DNA from: UBA5018 sp947463165
GTDB taxonomy: Bacteria > Cyanobacteriota > Cyanobacteriia > PCC-6307 > Cyanobiaceae
NCBI GenBank assembly: GCA_943371245.1
Contig: CALRTY020000001.1
Coordinates: 375,554-439,553, forward strand
Reading direction: 5' to 3'
Length of the DNA: 64,000 nt
The position numbers and the translations under genes are program-made. Each line of letters starts with the position of its first letter. Within the stretch, counting starts at the first letter, position 1. Of the stretch, positions 47,697 to 57,229 are shown piece by piece. Below the pieces are notes generated by a model. The model did not search any database and was not told the origin of the DNA. It was given only the letters and a program-made list of their open reading frames with translations.

Positions 47697-49610
47697 ATGA
47701 CCGTCTCCTTCGTTCAGACGGCCTGGTTGGTGCCCATTTATCCGCTGCTGGCATCCCTGCTCTCGTTTCTCTGGTCTCCTGGCCTGATCGCACGCACGGG
47801 CCCTCGCCCCTGTGGCTATCTCAACCTGGTCATGGTTAGCGTGGCTTTTGTCCACAGCACATTGGCCTTGGTAGGGCTGCATACCAATGCCGCAGCCGGT
47901 GCAGATGCCCTATACAAGCCACTCAGCTTCACCTGGACTTGGCTAAATACCGCCGGCTTAAAGGTGGGCTTTGATGGCTTGATCAGTGAGCCAGCCCTGA
48001 TTGCCATGACGGTGATTACCGGCGTACACGTGCTCACACAGATCTATACCATTGGTTATTTGGAGTTAGACTGGGGCTGGCCACGCTTCTTTGCTTCACT
48101 CAGCTTTTTCGAGGCAGGTCTTTGCGCACTGGTGCTCACCGATTCAATATTCTTTAGCTATGTACTACTTGAGCTACTCACCCTTGGCACATATTTAATT
48201 GTTGGCACTTGGTATAACCAGCCCCTGGTGGTAAAGGGTGCCCGAGATGCTTTTCTTACCAAGCGCATCGGTGACCTGGTGCTGTTGGCTGGCTTGATCG
48301 CCCTACTGCCAATTACGGGCAGCTGGAATTTCCACGACCTGGCCAGCTGGGCGGCCACCCAAGCCGGCGGCAGCTATGTGCAACAGCTGGGCTACACCGC
48401 CCTGGTGCTGGCTCTGGTGGCCGGGCCAATGGGTAAGTGTGCCCAAATTCCTCTGCACCTGTGGCTGGATGAAGCCATGGAGGGCCCCCTGCCCTCCACC
48501 GTGCTGCGCAACTCGGTGGTGGTGGCCGGCGGTGCCTGGTTGTTACTGCGGCTTGAACCCCTAATCGCCCTGAGCCCAATCGCCCAGCTGGTGCTGGTGG
48601 TTGTCGGTGGCACCACGGCCCTGGTGGGTGCCTTGATTGCCCTGGCCCAGATCGATGTCAAGCGAGCCCTGTCGTTTCTGGTGAGCAGCTGGATGGGGCT
48701 GCTGTTCATGGCTGTAGGCCTCGGTGGCTTCAGCGTCGCCGATCACCTGCTGTTGGTGTACCCGCTGCCGATGGCCCTGCTGCTGATGTCGGTGGGAGCG
48801 GTGGTGATCAGCAATGTGACCCAAGACCTCACCCAACTCGGCGGACTCTGGAGCCGCAGGCCGCTGATGGGCCTCTGCTTCCTGGCAGGGGCCGCTGGCC
48901 TGATGGGCCTACCCCCATTCGGCGGATTTGCCGCCCTAAGGGAGCTACTCGCCCTTAGCGCCCATAGCTCCCAGCCCCTGCTGCTAGGGGGCGTTGTGCT
49001 GCTCACCAACGCCCTGATCAGCGCCGGCCTGATCCGCGTCTTCGGGCAGATCTGGGCTGGTACACCCACCAAGTTCACGCTGCGCTCGGCGGAGGTGCTC
49101 TGGTTGATGGTGCTACCCACCATGGCCCTGTTTGGCCTGGTGCTGCACCTGCCAATTCTGCTGGTGATCAACGGGGTGGTGCAGCTCAATCCACTGCCGG
49201 GCTGGGGACCATCGGCCCTGCCCCTGCTGGCCTCCACGCTTTTGGGAGGCGGCCTATCTGCCCTGTTTTATCTGCGGCCCCATCCCCTGGCCAACCTGCC
49301 CGCAGCCCTGGGGGGCCTTCAGTATTGGCTGGCCCACGATATGCAGACCGAGCGCTTCTACCAGCGCACTGTGGTGGGCTTGGTGTTGCAACTGGCAAGG
49401 CTGAGTGTCTGGTCTGAGCGCAGCTTGGTGGATGGTTTCAGTGGCTCCACCGGGGAAGCAGCCCTGCAGGGAGCCAAGCGTCTGAGTTTGACCACATCAG
49501 GGCGATCCCAGGCCTATGCCCTGTCACTGGTGCTGGGGGTACTGCTGATGGCCGCCTGGCTACTGGCCCGCCAACCCGCCCTGCCTGCCCTATCCGCCGC
49601 CCCCCTTTGA
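47697..49610 (+). CDS. ndhF3: NAD(P)H dehydrogenase-1 subunit NdhF3 (CO2-uptake type)
   Basis: The 637-residue antiporter-like membrane subunit has about 15 spans. WLNTAGLKVGFDGLISEPALIAMTVITGVHVLTQIYTIGYL and LLTLGTYLIVGTWYNQPLVVKGARDAFLTKRIGDL are typical of NdhF/NuoL. The short C-terminus and start (MTVSFVQTAWLVPIYPLLASLLSFLWSPGLIARTGPRP) match NdhF3 rather than respiratory NdhF1. It builds the distal arm of NDH-1MS, the thylakoid complex that couples electron flow to CO2 hydration. I use the ATG at 47697; a GTG sits one codon earlier. Order ndhF3-ndhD3-cupA-cupS follows. Confidence 0.9.
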   Translation: MTVSFVQTAWLVPIYPLLASLLSFLWSPGLIARTGPRPCGYLNLVMVSVAFVHSTLALVGLHTNAAAGADALYKPLSFTWTWLNTAGLKVGFDGLISEPALIAMTVITGVHVLTQIYTIGYLELDWGWPRFFASLSFFEAGLCALVLTDSIFFSYVLLELLTLGTYLIVGTWYNQPLVVKGARDAFLTKRIGDLVLLAGLIALLPITGSWNFHDLASWAATQAGGSYVQQLGYTALVLALVAGPMGKCAQIPLHLWLDEAMEGPLPSTVLRNSVVVAGGAWLLLRLEPLIALSPIAQLVLVVVGGTTALVGALIALAQIDVKRALSFLVSSWMGLLFMAVGLGGFSVADHLLLVYPLPMALLLMSVGAVVISNVTQDLTQLGGLWSRRPLMGLCFLAGAAGLMGLPPFGGFAALRELLALSAHSSQPLLLGGVVLLTNALISAGLIRVFGQIWAGTPTKFTLRSAEVLWLMVLPTMALFGLVLHLPILLVINGVVQLNPLPGWGPSALPLLASTLLGGGLSALFYLRPHPLANLPAALGGLQYWLAHDMQTERFYQRTVVGLVLQLARLSVWSERSLVDGFSGSTGEAALQGAKRLSLTTSGRSQAYALSLVLGVLLMAAWLLARQPALPALSAAPL

Positions 49611-49623
49611 GCTCTGCCTACCG

Positions 49624-51135
49624 ATGACCCTACTGCTGCTGCTGTTTATACCCCTGGCGGCGCTATTGGCCCTGCCGCTGCTGCCGGATCGCGCCCCACT
49701 TTGCCGCCGGGTGGCGGTGGCTGCCGCCTTGCTCCAACTCGGCTTGGCCCTACTGGCCTGGCGTTGGCCCCCCGCCGATATAACGCTGCCTTGGCTACCA
49801 AAACTGGCCCTAACTCTGCAGCTGGGCCTCGATGGGCTCAGCCTGCCCTTGATGTTGCTAACGGCTCTGATCACTGCCATGGCGATTCTGTCCACGCCAG
49901 CAGATCAGAGCCGCAGTCGCCTGTATTTCTCACTGCTGCTAGCCACCAACTTGGGTCTCAGCCTGGCCTTTCTGGCCGGCAACGCCCTGCTGTTCGTATT
50001 GGCCTACGAACTAATTTTGATTCCCACTACTTTGCTGGTGGCCAGTTTTGGGCGCGAACAAAGGGCCAGTGCCGCGATTCGCTTTCTAATCTTCAACGCC
50101 ATCTCGGGCTTGCTGCTGCTGGGGGTGGTGCTGGCCCTGGGTTGGCTGCATCCGGGCGGCGTTAGCTTCGCCTATGCCGATCTGGCCGATCTCAATCTGG
50201 AGCCGCAACTGGCAATTTCACTGCTGGGCTTGCTATTGCTTGCCTTCGGCTTGAAGTTACCGCTGCTGCCATTACATGGCTGGCAGCCTGTCACCTATAG
50301 CCAGGCCCCCACGCCGGTGGCGATGCTTCTCAGCGGAGCTGTTTCCAAGTTGGCCGCCTATGGCCTAATGCGATTTGGCATCGGTATGTTGCCAGATGCC
50401 TGGCTATTTTGGGCGCCCTGGCTAGCGGCGATCGGTGCGGTAAGCGCCATCTACGGTGCTCTCAATGCCATAGCCCAAACCGATCTACGGCGACTGGTGG
50501 CCTACAGCTCGCTCGGCCACATGGGACTGCTGGCCCTTGCCCTAGCGGCCGCTACACCATTGAGTCTGCAGGGAGTGGTGGCTCAAATGTTGGCCCATGG
50601 CCTAATCATCGCCTTGCTGTTTTGCCTGGTGGGGGTTATCGAACGCCGCACCGGCACCGCAGCGATCGCAGAGCTCTCTGGCCTAATGAATCCCTACCGC
50701 GGCCTGCCCTTCACCATGGGGCTGTTTTTGCTAGGGCTGATGGCCGCAGCTGGGGTGCCGGGCCTGGCCGGTTTTGTTGCCGAATTGCTGGTTTTTGAAG
50801 GTAGCTGGGAGGCATTTCCCTGGCCCACTCTCATCTGTCTGGTGGCCTCTGGCCTCACCGCCGTGGTGGCGGTACGCCTATTCAACAGAGTTGGTTTCGG
50901 GCGTTTGGACAATGATAAAGCCGACTGGATTAGCACAACTTGGCCTGAACGGCTGCCGGCAGTTGTGCTCACTGGCCTAGTGATCTTGGCCGGCATTTGG
51001 CCCCAAACGATCACCGGATTCAGCGAGCTGAGCACCGCCGGCTTAGCCCTAAGACAAAACCAGCCACTTGTGGCACCGCTGCTGGCAGCTACTGCCCCCG
51101 CCTCTGATTCCACCGCCTTGGAGCTGTCCGCATGA
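49624..51135 (+). CDS. ndhD3: NAD(P)H dehydrogenase-1 subunit NdhD3
   Basis: The 503-residue NuoM-like antiporter subunit has about 14 spans. LGLDGLSLPLMLLTALITAMAIL, FVLAYELILIPTTLLVASFG, KLPLLPLHGWQPVTYSQAPTPVAMLLSGAVSKLAAYGLMRF and RLVAYSSLGHMGLLALAL are the NdhD signatures with the conserved Glu and Lys of the proton path. Starting 13 nt after ndhF3 and overlapping cupA by 4 nt, it belongs to the same transcription unit. The long serine/alanine-rich C-terminus is not conserved. Confidence 0.9.
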   Translation: MTLLLLLFIPLAALLALPLLPDRAPLCRRVAVAAALLQLGLALLAWRWPPADITLPWLPKLALTLQLGLDGLSLPLMLLTALITAMAILSTPADQSRSRLYFSLLLATNLGLSLAFLAGNALLFVLAYELILIPTTLLVASFGREQRASAAIRFLIFNAISGLLLLGVVLALGWLHPGGVSFAYADLADLNLEPQLAISLLGLLLLAFGLKLPLLPLHGWQPVTYSQAPTPVAMLLSGAVSKLAAYGLMRFGIGMLPDAWLFWAPWLAAIGAVSAIYGALNAIAQTDLRRLVAYSSLGHMGLLALALAAATPLSLQGVVAQMLAHGLIIALLFCLVGVIERRTGTAAIAELSGLMNPYRGLPFTMGLFLLGLMAAAGVPGLAGFVAELLVFEGSWEAFPWPTLICLVASGLTAVVAVRLFNRVGFGRLDNDKADWISTTWPERLPAVVLTGLVILAGIWPQTITGFSELSTAGLALRQNQPLVAPLLAATAPASDSTALELSA

Positions 51136-52442
51136 CCCCCACCACAGTTGCTGCCACAGATACAGCTGCCGAGCCTTTAATTCCGCCTTCCAATCATCCC
51201 TATGCCGATATTATTCATCGACTAGAAGCTGGCGGCTCGATGCTTCCAGACTCCGCAGAGAACCTCACCCAGATCATTGGCATCTACAAGGCTTATGCCG
51301 TGCCAATGGATTTTTACTGGCGAAATCTCCTTTACATAGCCGAGCAGGTCTTCCTGGATCCCCTGCCTGCTTTTAAGTATTTTATTTCCCAGGAATATCT
51401 GGATCGTCCTAATTCTTACTCCGGTGATCAATCTAAATTAAGGATCTGGCGCGGTGGTGAAAAAGCCCATCCAGAGCTTTTGGAGTTCATGGCCCGCGGT
51501 GAAACCACCGCCATGCCAAAAATACTGCATCATCTCTGGCATGATCGGATAAATATGGAATTTGCCGAGGCCTGCATGCAGGCCATGTTTTGGCACCAGG
51601 GCATGGGAGGTCGCTTTAATGACTATTTAGATAGCGATGCCTACAGGGCCAATGCTGACAAAGCGATCCGGGCATATTTCAAAGGCAATCCATTAATGCT
51701 GGGACTCTACAAACTGTTCCCAGAAATGATGCTGGAGAAGGTTAAACAGCTCAGCTACTATGCTAATCTGGGTTTATTTTGGGAGGTGATGGCTCCGGTA
51801 TTCTTCGAGATGAATGACATCTACGAAGAGGGTGGCTTCAAGGGGGTACCGGACGCGATGAACTTCCTGGTAAACGGCATCTTCGCCGTAGCCGGCAGGC
51901 CGATCTATCACCATGTATTCATCAATGGTGAGTGCCATGAGATTATCCCAAAAAGCGAGGGTTTTACCTGGCTCTACGAAGCAGCACTACCCTATGTAGA
52001 AGCAGTTTTCTATCGCACTGCTCCATTTCGTGGCACCAAGAGTTACAATGCCCAGGCGGGGCAAGTGCCCGCTGTGCAGAAGGATTTTATCTATGGAATC
52101 CTCTATGCCGATGTCTTTCCAGTGGGCTCAGCCGGCATACCACCAACTCTACTAATGCAAGATATGATTCATTTCCTGCCGGCTGAACTGCAGGAAATAT
52201 ATAAGCAGCACAAGCGCGGCGAGGGCGATCAACTTATCCAACTTGGCGTCACTTTTCAGCGCTCAATGTATAATGTTACCTCGGCGGTAATCCAGGCCCT
52301 GCGCTGCGCCCTGCTCTATCCCCTAGACGACACTGATCCAACCCATTTGCTGGCAAATCGTCAGTTCTTTGAAGCCCAGATGGACCGCTTCCTCTGCCCA
52401 GAAGCGCGCCTACCCCAAATCCAAACCGCCGATTATCGTTAA
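51132..52442 (+). CDS. cupA: CO2 hydration protein CupA/ChpY
   Basis: The product is 436 residues, soluble. The segments IYKAYAVPMDFYWRNLLYIAEQVFLDPLPAFKYFISQEYLD, GETTAMPKILHHLWHDRINMEFAEACMQAMFWHQGMGG and FINGECHEIIPKSEGFTWLYEAALPYVEAVFYRTAPFRGTKSY are those of the Cup/Chp family. Binding to NdhD3/NdhF3 lets the complex convert CO2 to bicarbonate; a His and Arg in the interface with NdhF are thought to ligate Zn. CupA (NDH-1MS) is chosen over CupB because of the linked ndhF3-ndhD3 and cupS. The ATGA overlap with ndhD3 couples translation. Confidence 0.9.
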   Translation: MTPTTVAATDTAAEPLIPPSNHPYADIIHRLEAGGSMLPDSAENLTQIIGIYKAYAVPMDFYWRNLLYIAEQVFLDPLPAFKYFISQEYLDRPNSYSGDQSKLRIWRGGEKAHPELLEFMARGETTAMPKILHHLWHDRINMEFAEACMQAMFWHQGMGGRFNDYLDSDAYRANADKAIRAYFKGNPLMLGLYKLFPEMMLEKVKQLSYYANLGLFWEVMAPVFFEMNDIYEEGGFKGVPDAMNFLVNGIFAVAGRPIYHHVFINGECHEIIPKSEGFTWLYEAALPYVEAVFYRTAPFRGTKSYNAQAGQVPAVQKDFIYGILYADVFPVGSAGIPPTLLMQDMIHFLPAELQEIYKQHKRGEGDQLIQLGVTFQRSMYNVTSAVIQALRCALLYPLDDTDPTHLLANRQFFEAQMDRFLCPEARLPQIQTADYR

Positions 52443-52512
52443 AAACCATTGCCCAAGAACCATCACTAAAATACTACCACCGACACATTCTTTGACCTAA
52501 ATCACGACCGAA

Positions 52513-52533
52513 AAGCTTATTGCCTATAAGCTT
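52513..52533 (+). promoter_or_regulatory. Inverted repeat between cupA and cupS
   Basis: A perfect 8-bp inverted repeat (AAGCTTAT-TGCCT-ATAAGCTT, 52513-52533) lies in the 166-nt spacer before cupS. It is AT-rich and could be an operator or a weak attenuator that gives cupS its own expression level. Confidence 0.4.
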
Positions 52534-52608
52534 GTTGCCGCAAATTGCCAATCTCCTTGGCGCAGTCCCATAGATTGAAAATTACCCATCCAATCATAGT
52601 TATCACCC

Positions 52609-53010
52609 ATGGCAACAATTCTGGAAACCGCTAAATCAGCAGGGGTATTCAACATCCTGCTCACTGCCGTAGAGGCCGCTGGGCTTACTTCGGCCCTGGA
52701 GGGCCCTGGACCCTTCACCGTGTTTGCCCCCGTAGACGATGCCTTTGCCGCCCTGCCCCCAGGCACGGTGCAAACCCTGGTGGACAACCCACCCCAACTG
52801 GCGCGAATTTTGAAATATCACGTGCTGGTGGGTGCCCTTTCACGTCAATCCCTGCTGGAGCAGCCCGAATGGTCCAGCCTGGAGGGGGCGCCGCTGCCAA
52901 TTCGCCGGGCCGATCCGTTTGAAGTAAAGAACGCCACGGTGGTAACGGCCGATATTGCCTGTGACAACGGCATAGTGCATGTAATTGATAGGGTGGTGCT
53001 GCCAGGCTGA
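52609..53010 (+). CDS. cupS: CupS, fasciclin-domain subunit of the CO2-uptake complex
   Basis: The 133-residue protein is one fasciclin (FAS1) domain. It has TILETAKSAGVFNILLTAVEAAGL, FTVFAPVDDAFAALPPGTV, LARILKYHVLVGALSRQSLL and DIACDNGIVHVIDRVVLPG, the last being the H2 box of the fold. It has no signal peptide, unlike exported fasciclin proteins. Position after cupA identifies it as CupS, a small subunit of NDH-1MS that contacts CupA on the cytoplasmic side. Confidence 0.85.
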   Translation: MATILETAKSAGVFNILLTAVEAAGLTSALEGPGPFTVFAPVDDAFAALPPGTVQTLVDNPPQLARILKYHVLVGALSRQSLLEQPEWSSLEGAPLPIRRADPFEVKNATVVTADIACDNGIVHVIDRVVLPG

Positions 53011-53028
53011 TCGCAGGGTTGAATGAAG

Positions 53029-53064
53029 TGCTCATTGCAGGGCTCATTGCAGGTCTGCTTGCTG
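53029..53064. repeat. 12-bp tandem repeat between cupS and fumC
   Basis: Units (T/G)GCTCATTGCAG at 53029-53040 and 53041-53052 and a diverged copy at 53053-53064 fill the short spacer between the convergent cupS and fumC genes. Confidence 0.7.
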
Positions 53065-53096
53065 CGATCAACCCCATCGGCTCACGCCATCACTAC

Positions 53097-54482
53097 TCAA
53101 ATCATCAGCTCCGGTTTCACCCAGCGGTCAAACTCTTCGGCGCTGATGGCGCCTAGATCAAGGGCCGCCTGTTTGAGGCTGAGTTGCTGATGGTGGGCAT
53201 GCTTGGCGATGGCGCAGGCCTGGTCGTAGCCGATGGCTGGGGTTAGCGCCGTCACCAGCATCAAGCTCTGCTCTAGCAGCTGTTGAATGCGACTTTGATT
53301 GGGCTGGAGACCCTCCAGGCAGAACTGGCGAAAACCGTCGCAGGCCCCCGTCAACAGGGCGATGCTCTCCAGCAAATTGTGGGCAATCAGGGGTTTGAAT
53401 ACATTCAACTCAAAATTCCCCTGGCTGGCGGCCATTTGCACGGCGGTATTGTTGCCCATCACCTGCACCGCCACCATGGTGAGGCTCTCGCATTGGGTGG
53501 GATTCACCTTGCCCGGCATGATCGACGAGCCCGGTTCGTTTTCTGGGATCAGCAGTTCCCCCAGGCCGCAGCGCGGCCCGCTGGCCAACCAGCGAATGTC
53601 ATTGGCCAATTTGAACAGGGAACCGGCCAGCACCGTGAGGGCGCCATGGGTGGCCGCCAGGGGCTCATGGCCAGCCAGGGCCTGGAATTTGTTGCTGGCG
53701 CTGCCGAACGGCAAGCCGATGCGCTCCGCCAACCGGGCGGCCACCGCCTCACCAAAACCTGGCGGCGCATTCAAACCGGTGCCCACAGCAGTTCCTCCGA
53801 TCGCCAGCTGCAGCACCTGGGGCAAGGCGGCCCGCAGGGTCTGTAAGCCCAGCTCCAGCTGGGCGCCATAGCCACTGAATTCCTGGCCCAAGCTCAGCGG
53901 CACCGCATCCTGCAGGTGGGTGCGGCCAATTTTGACGATGCCGGCAAAGGCCTCCGCCTTGGCCTGGAGGCAAGCAATCAACGCCTGCAAAGATGGCACC
54001 AGGGCCCGTTCCAGCTCGATGGCCACCGCCACATGCAGCGCCGCTGGGAAGGTGTCGTTGCTCGATTGGCTGAGATTTACGTGGTCGTTGGGATGCACTG
54101 GATGCTTGCTGCCCAACACCCCTCCTGAGGCCTGAATCGCCCGGTTGGCGATCACCTCATTCACGTTCATATTTGTTTGGGTACCCGATCCCGTCTGCCA
54201 TACCTTGAGCGGGAATTCAGCATCCAGGGCACCGCTGGCCACCTCTTCCGCCGCAGCCACGATCAACTCCGCCACAGCTGGACTGAGCTTGCCCAGATCG
54301 CGATTCACCTCAGCGCAGGCTGCCTTGAGCTGGCCAAAGGCATGCACCATCTCCACGGGCATCAGCTGGCCATAGGGGAAGAAATGCAGGGACCGCTGGG
54401 TCTGGGCGCCCCAGTAGTGCTCCGCGGGCACCGGCAAGGGCCCCATGCTGTCTTGTTCGGTGCGCATGCCGCCGCTGCTCAT
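53097..54482 (-). CDS. fumC: Class II fumarate hydratase
   Basis: The 461-residue product hydrates fumarate to malate. The superfamily signature GSSIMPGKVNPTQCE is present, together with WQTGSGTQTNMNVNEVIANRA, HPNDHVNLSQSSNDTFPAALHVA, KIGRTHLQDAVPLSLGQEFSGY and NIRWLASGPRCGLGELLIPENE. The enzyme handles fumarate released from purine and arginine synthesis and works in the open TCA cycle. It starts at the ATG at 54482, overlapping the stop of the upstream PSI accumulation gene by 4 nt, so the two are coupled. Confidence 0.95.
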   Translation of the reverse strand: MSSGGMRTEQDSMGPLPVPAEHYWGAQTQRSLHFFPYGQLMPVEMVHAFGQLKAACAEVNRDLGKLSPAVAELIVAAAEEVASGALDAEFPLKVWQTGSGTQTNMNVNEVIANRAIQASGGVLGSKHPVHPNDHVNLSQSSNDTFPAALHVAVAIELERALVPSLQALIACLQAKAEAFAGIVKIGRTHLQDAVPLSLGQEFSGYGAQLELGLQTLRAALPQVLQLAIGGTAVGTGLNAPPGFGEAVAARLAERIGLPFGSASNKFQALAGHEPLAATHGALTVLAGSLFKLANDIRWLASGPRCGLGELLIPENEPGSSIMPGKVNPTQCESLTMVAVQVMGNNTAVQMAASQGNFELNVFKPLIAHNLLESIALLTGACDGFRQFCLEGLQPNQSRIQQLLEQSLMLVTALTPAIGYDQACAIAKHAHHQQLSLKQAALDLGAISAEEFDRWVKPELMI

Positions 54483-55174
54483 CGGCTAACTACTTCTGAA
54501 TTGAGTTCGTTAAAGCTCTGGGTGCTGCTCTGCAGGAAACCCTCGGGCAGGGGAATGCCCGTAGCCTTACTGATGGCCTCATTGATCTTTTCCAGCGGCA
54601 CCTGGCCACTGGCATCGAGCAGCACTTCACCGGCCTTGCCCAACACCACCACCTGGGGCACCAGCCCTTTCCAGTAGTGGGCCGGATCGCTGCTACCAGC
54701 ATCAGGGCGATTTTGCAAGGGATCGCTCACCATGGGTATCAGCTCGATGTTGTTTCCCCATAGGCGTTGCAATTCTGATACCACCGGAGCGAACTGCTTG
54801 CTAGACGAGTCGTCGTCGAGATAAAAAATCAGTGCAGCCGGGCGATGGGCCGCCAGGGTTTGGGCGAGGCTGTTGCGGGGTGGCACCAGGGAGCCATTGC
54901 CGGCGTAGAGAGCATAGATATTGCCGTCGTAACTATTGGTGTTGAGCGCAGCCTGGGCTGGTTCGGCTGCCAGAGCCAGGCCCAACGCCATCAGCAGGGC
55001 CATCAACATTCCCGGCAACCTGGCAACCAAAGGTGCAGCACGCAGGTAAAGCCTGCTCACCACTCCTTTAAGGGCGCCTGGCCGCCAGGGCTTCGCCGCC
55101 AGGCTCGGCTCCAGGGGCAAGGGGGCCTGCGGTTTCTGGGCGAGGGGCAACGGAAGGGGCGCGGATGGGGCCAT
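54479..55174 (-). CDS. Thylakoid photosystem I accumulation factor (thioredoxin-like, no CxxC)
   Basis: The product is 231 residues. A proline-rich lead of 50 residues precedes one membrane segment (LPGMLMALLMALGLALAAEPA) that may be a signal anchor. The lumenal domain begins LNTNSYDGNIYALYAGNGSLVPPRNSLAQTLAAHRPAALIFYLDDD and ends with HYWKGLVPQVVVLGKAGEVLLDASGQVPLEKINEAI. This matches my memory of the slr1796-type protein required for PSI accumulation in Synechocystis. The fold resembles thioredoxin but the CxxC pair is absent. It is coupled to fumC by a 4-nt overlap and lies 33 nt after the DUF3685 gene. Confidence 0.8.
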   Translation of the reverse strand: MAPSAPLPLPLAQKPQAPLPLEPSLAAKPWRPGALKGVVSRLYLRAAPLVARLPGMLMALLMALGLALAAEPAQAALNTNSYDGNIYALYAGNGSLVPPRNSLAQTLAAHRPAALIFYLDDDSSSKQFAPVVSELQRLWGNNIELIPMVSDPLQNRPDAGSSDPAHYWKGLVPQVVVLGKAGEVLLDASGQVPLEKINEAISKATGIPLPEGFLQSSTQSFNELNSEVVSR

Positions 55175-55207
55175 TGTGAGCCCTCAAGCCCTCCATCATC
55201 GCCAGCC

Positions 55208-56917
55208 TCAGCCCTTGCCGAGACTGCGGCCCATCCCCTGCAGGATGCCGCGGCCCACCAGGCCGATGGCCTGGCCGATCACCCGGGTGAGCAGCATGCC
55301 CACCAGATCGCCAGCGGCCTTGATCAGGCGACGCAACTGGGGGCCAAGGGCGTCGCGGGTTTCCAGCATCAGGGTGACCAATTGCTGCAACCAGCCCAGC
55401 TGGCGCAGCTCGGCATCCCGGGGCTCGGTGAGGCTGTTGATTTGAATCTGGCCGCCGCTGAGGCTGAGCAGGGTGCGACGGCTCTCATAGAGGGCCACGG
55501 GTCGCTCAAACCAGAGGCTCCAGCGCTGCTGGGCAATCAGTTGGTTGCGCAACCGCTCCAGGTTGCGGGTGGGCAGCAGGTCAGGCCTGAGCAGATAGCG
55601 CCGCAGCTCGGGCCAACTACTGCTGCAGCTGAGCACCTCTAGGGCGATTAATTCAGCGGTGCGCAACAGCCAGTTGGTCACCAGCAGCTCCAGATGCAGC
55701 ACCGCCTGGGGTTCGTCAGGCGCCAGCAGCTGACCCGCCACCACCAGGGGCCGCCCCAACACCAGGCTGGCCAGCATCGGCTGGGGGTCGGGAAATTCGG
55801 GGTCTTCCAGCTCCAGGGTGCTACTGCGCACCAGGGTGTCGGCCACGGGCTGCAGCACCCCCTCATAGGGCAATTGCACATAGGGACTGGCCATGGCGCG
55901 CACCGCCTGCTGGCGCAGTTCCGCCTGCCACTGCTGCCAGCGTTGGCTGAGTTGCTTCGTAGTGGCAGTGGGGGCTTCGGTGAGGTCGTCGGCCAGGCGA
56001 CGGCGCAGCAGCGCCAGCTGTTCCAGCAGGGCCAGCAGCAGATCCACCCTGCGGGCCTGCGCTAAACCCTCAATCGCCAATAGCTGGGAGCTGGCGTTGC
56101 CGATCCCCGCTTCGGCTGCCTGCCGGAGGCGGTTATGAATCGCCTGCCAGATGGCCTCGGCACTGCGGCCCTGGAGCGAGAAAACCGCGGCGCCGGCCTG
56201 GCTGATCGCCAGGCTGCCCCGCCCGGCATCGAGTTCGGCAGGGCTGGCATCGATAGCACCCCGCTGCGAGAGGGCCCGATTGGAAATATCTAAATTGAAT
56301 AATTCGTATTGACTGGCGTTACTCCAGGCCAGGCTGATCGGGCCCCACAGCCAGAGCAGCAGGCGGCGGGCGGCCGCCAACTCCCGCAAGCGAGCGCGCA
56401 GCAGCATTCGCCCCAGCGGCGGCGCCGGCTGTAGCAATTGGCGGCAGAGGGCGATCTCAGCGTCGATTTGCTCCAAACCGGAAAGCAGCAGCCAGCTGCC
56501 CAGCCCAAACAGCGGTGCTGCCGGCGAGGGCAGCGGCCCAGTTTGCGGCTCCAATAACTCAACGACCCGACCGCCCTCGATCAGGGTCTGCACCGCCCGC
56601 AGCAGTTGCTGGCGGTTGGATCCCTCCAGCAGGCCTGTGACCGGCAGGGCCAATAGTTGGCTGCGGCTGAGCCGATGGCCAGGGGTCAACAGCAGCAGCA
56701 GCGGGGCGGGCTGCCATCGCTCCTGCAGGCTCCGGCATTCCAGAGCCAGGGAGAGCGGCTCAATGGCGCTATCGGGCTGCCAGATCACCAGCTGGGGCAG
56801 CGCCGCATCGGCGCCTACAGCTCGACTGACACGGCACTGGGGCAGTTCCGCCTCCAGCAGCGCCTGGAGCCCATCACCGGCCAGGGAAGCGGCGAACAGC
56901 AGTAGCTGAACAGTCAC
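55208..56917 (-). CDS. DUF3685 (Ycf55-like) protein
   Basis: The product is about 569 residues from a GTG at 56917 (TVQLLLFAASLAGDGLQALL); an upstream ATG at 56968 is less likely. The N-terminal 130 residues resemble a response-regulator receiver fold without a convincing phospho-acceptor Asp (LPQLVIWQPDSAIEPLSLAL). The C-terminal half (RAMASPYVQLPYEGVLQPVADTLVRSSTLELEDPEFPDP, LVLGRPLVVAGQLLAPDEPQAVLHLELLVTNWLLRTAELI) corresponds to the DUF3685/Ycf55 family of cyanobacteria and red-algal plastids. Function unknown; a link to photosynthesis is suggested by distribution and by the PSI factor next to it. Confidence 0.7.
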   Translation of the reverse strand: MTVQLLLFAASLAGDGLQALLEAELPQCRVSRAVGADAALPQLVIWQPDSAIEPLSLALECRSLQERWQPAPLLLLLTPGHRLSRSQLLALPVTGLLEGSNRQQLLRAVQTLIEGGRVVELLEPQTGPLPSPAAPLFGLGSWLLLSGLEQIDAEIALCRQLLQPAPPLGRMLLRARLRELAAARRLLLWLWGPISLAWSNASQYELFNLDISNRALSQRGAIDASPAELDAGRGSLAISQAGAAVFSLQGRSAEAIWQAIHNRLRQAAEAGIGNASSQLLAIEGLAQARRVDLLLALLEQLALLRRRLADDLTEAPTATTKQLSQRWQQWQAELRQQAVRAMASPYVQLPYEGVLQPVADTLVRSSTLELEDPEFPDPQPMLASLVLGRPLVVAGQLLAPDEPQAVLHLELLVTNWLLRTAELIALEVLSCSSSWPELRRYLLRPDLLPTRNLERLRNQLIAQQRWSLWFERPVALYESRRTLLSLSGGQIQINSLTEPRDAELRQLGWLQQLVTLMLETRDALGPQLRRLIKAAGDLVGMLLTRVIGQAIGLVGRGILQGMGRSLGKG

Positions 56918-57229
56918 AGCTGGGCTCCAGGTTTGCCGTAGGGCACTCGATGCTATCGAGGCTAACAATCCCCTATTGATAGCCAGCCAGGGTGAGATGT
57001 CAAGCAGCTGAAATTATCCGGTTGGCTTTCGGCATCAAATAGGTTGCCGCGCCCTTGGCTCAGAGTATCTGGGAACCGTTTGCTCCAGACCTGTCTGGGG
57101 AAAGAATTGCGCCACAGCTGGCCCCTAGGGATAGCCGGGAGACAGGGATGGCCTGTCCAGCTGATCTATATAGCTGGACTGCGCAACTGATCTGCTTAGG
57201 GGATCTGGGGCTGGTCGCTCTTTGGATAT

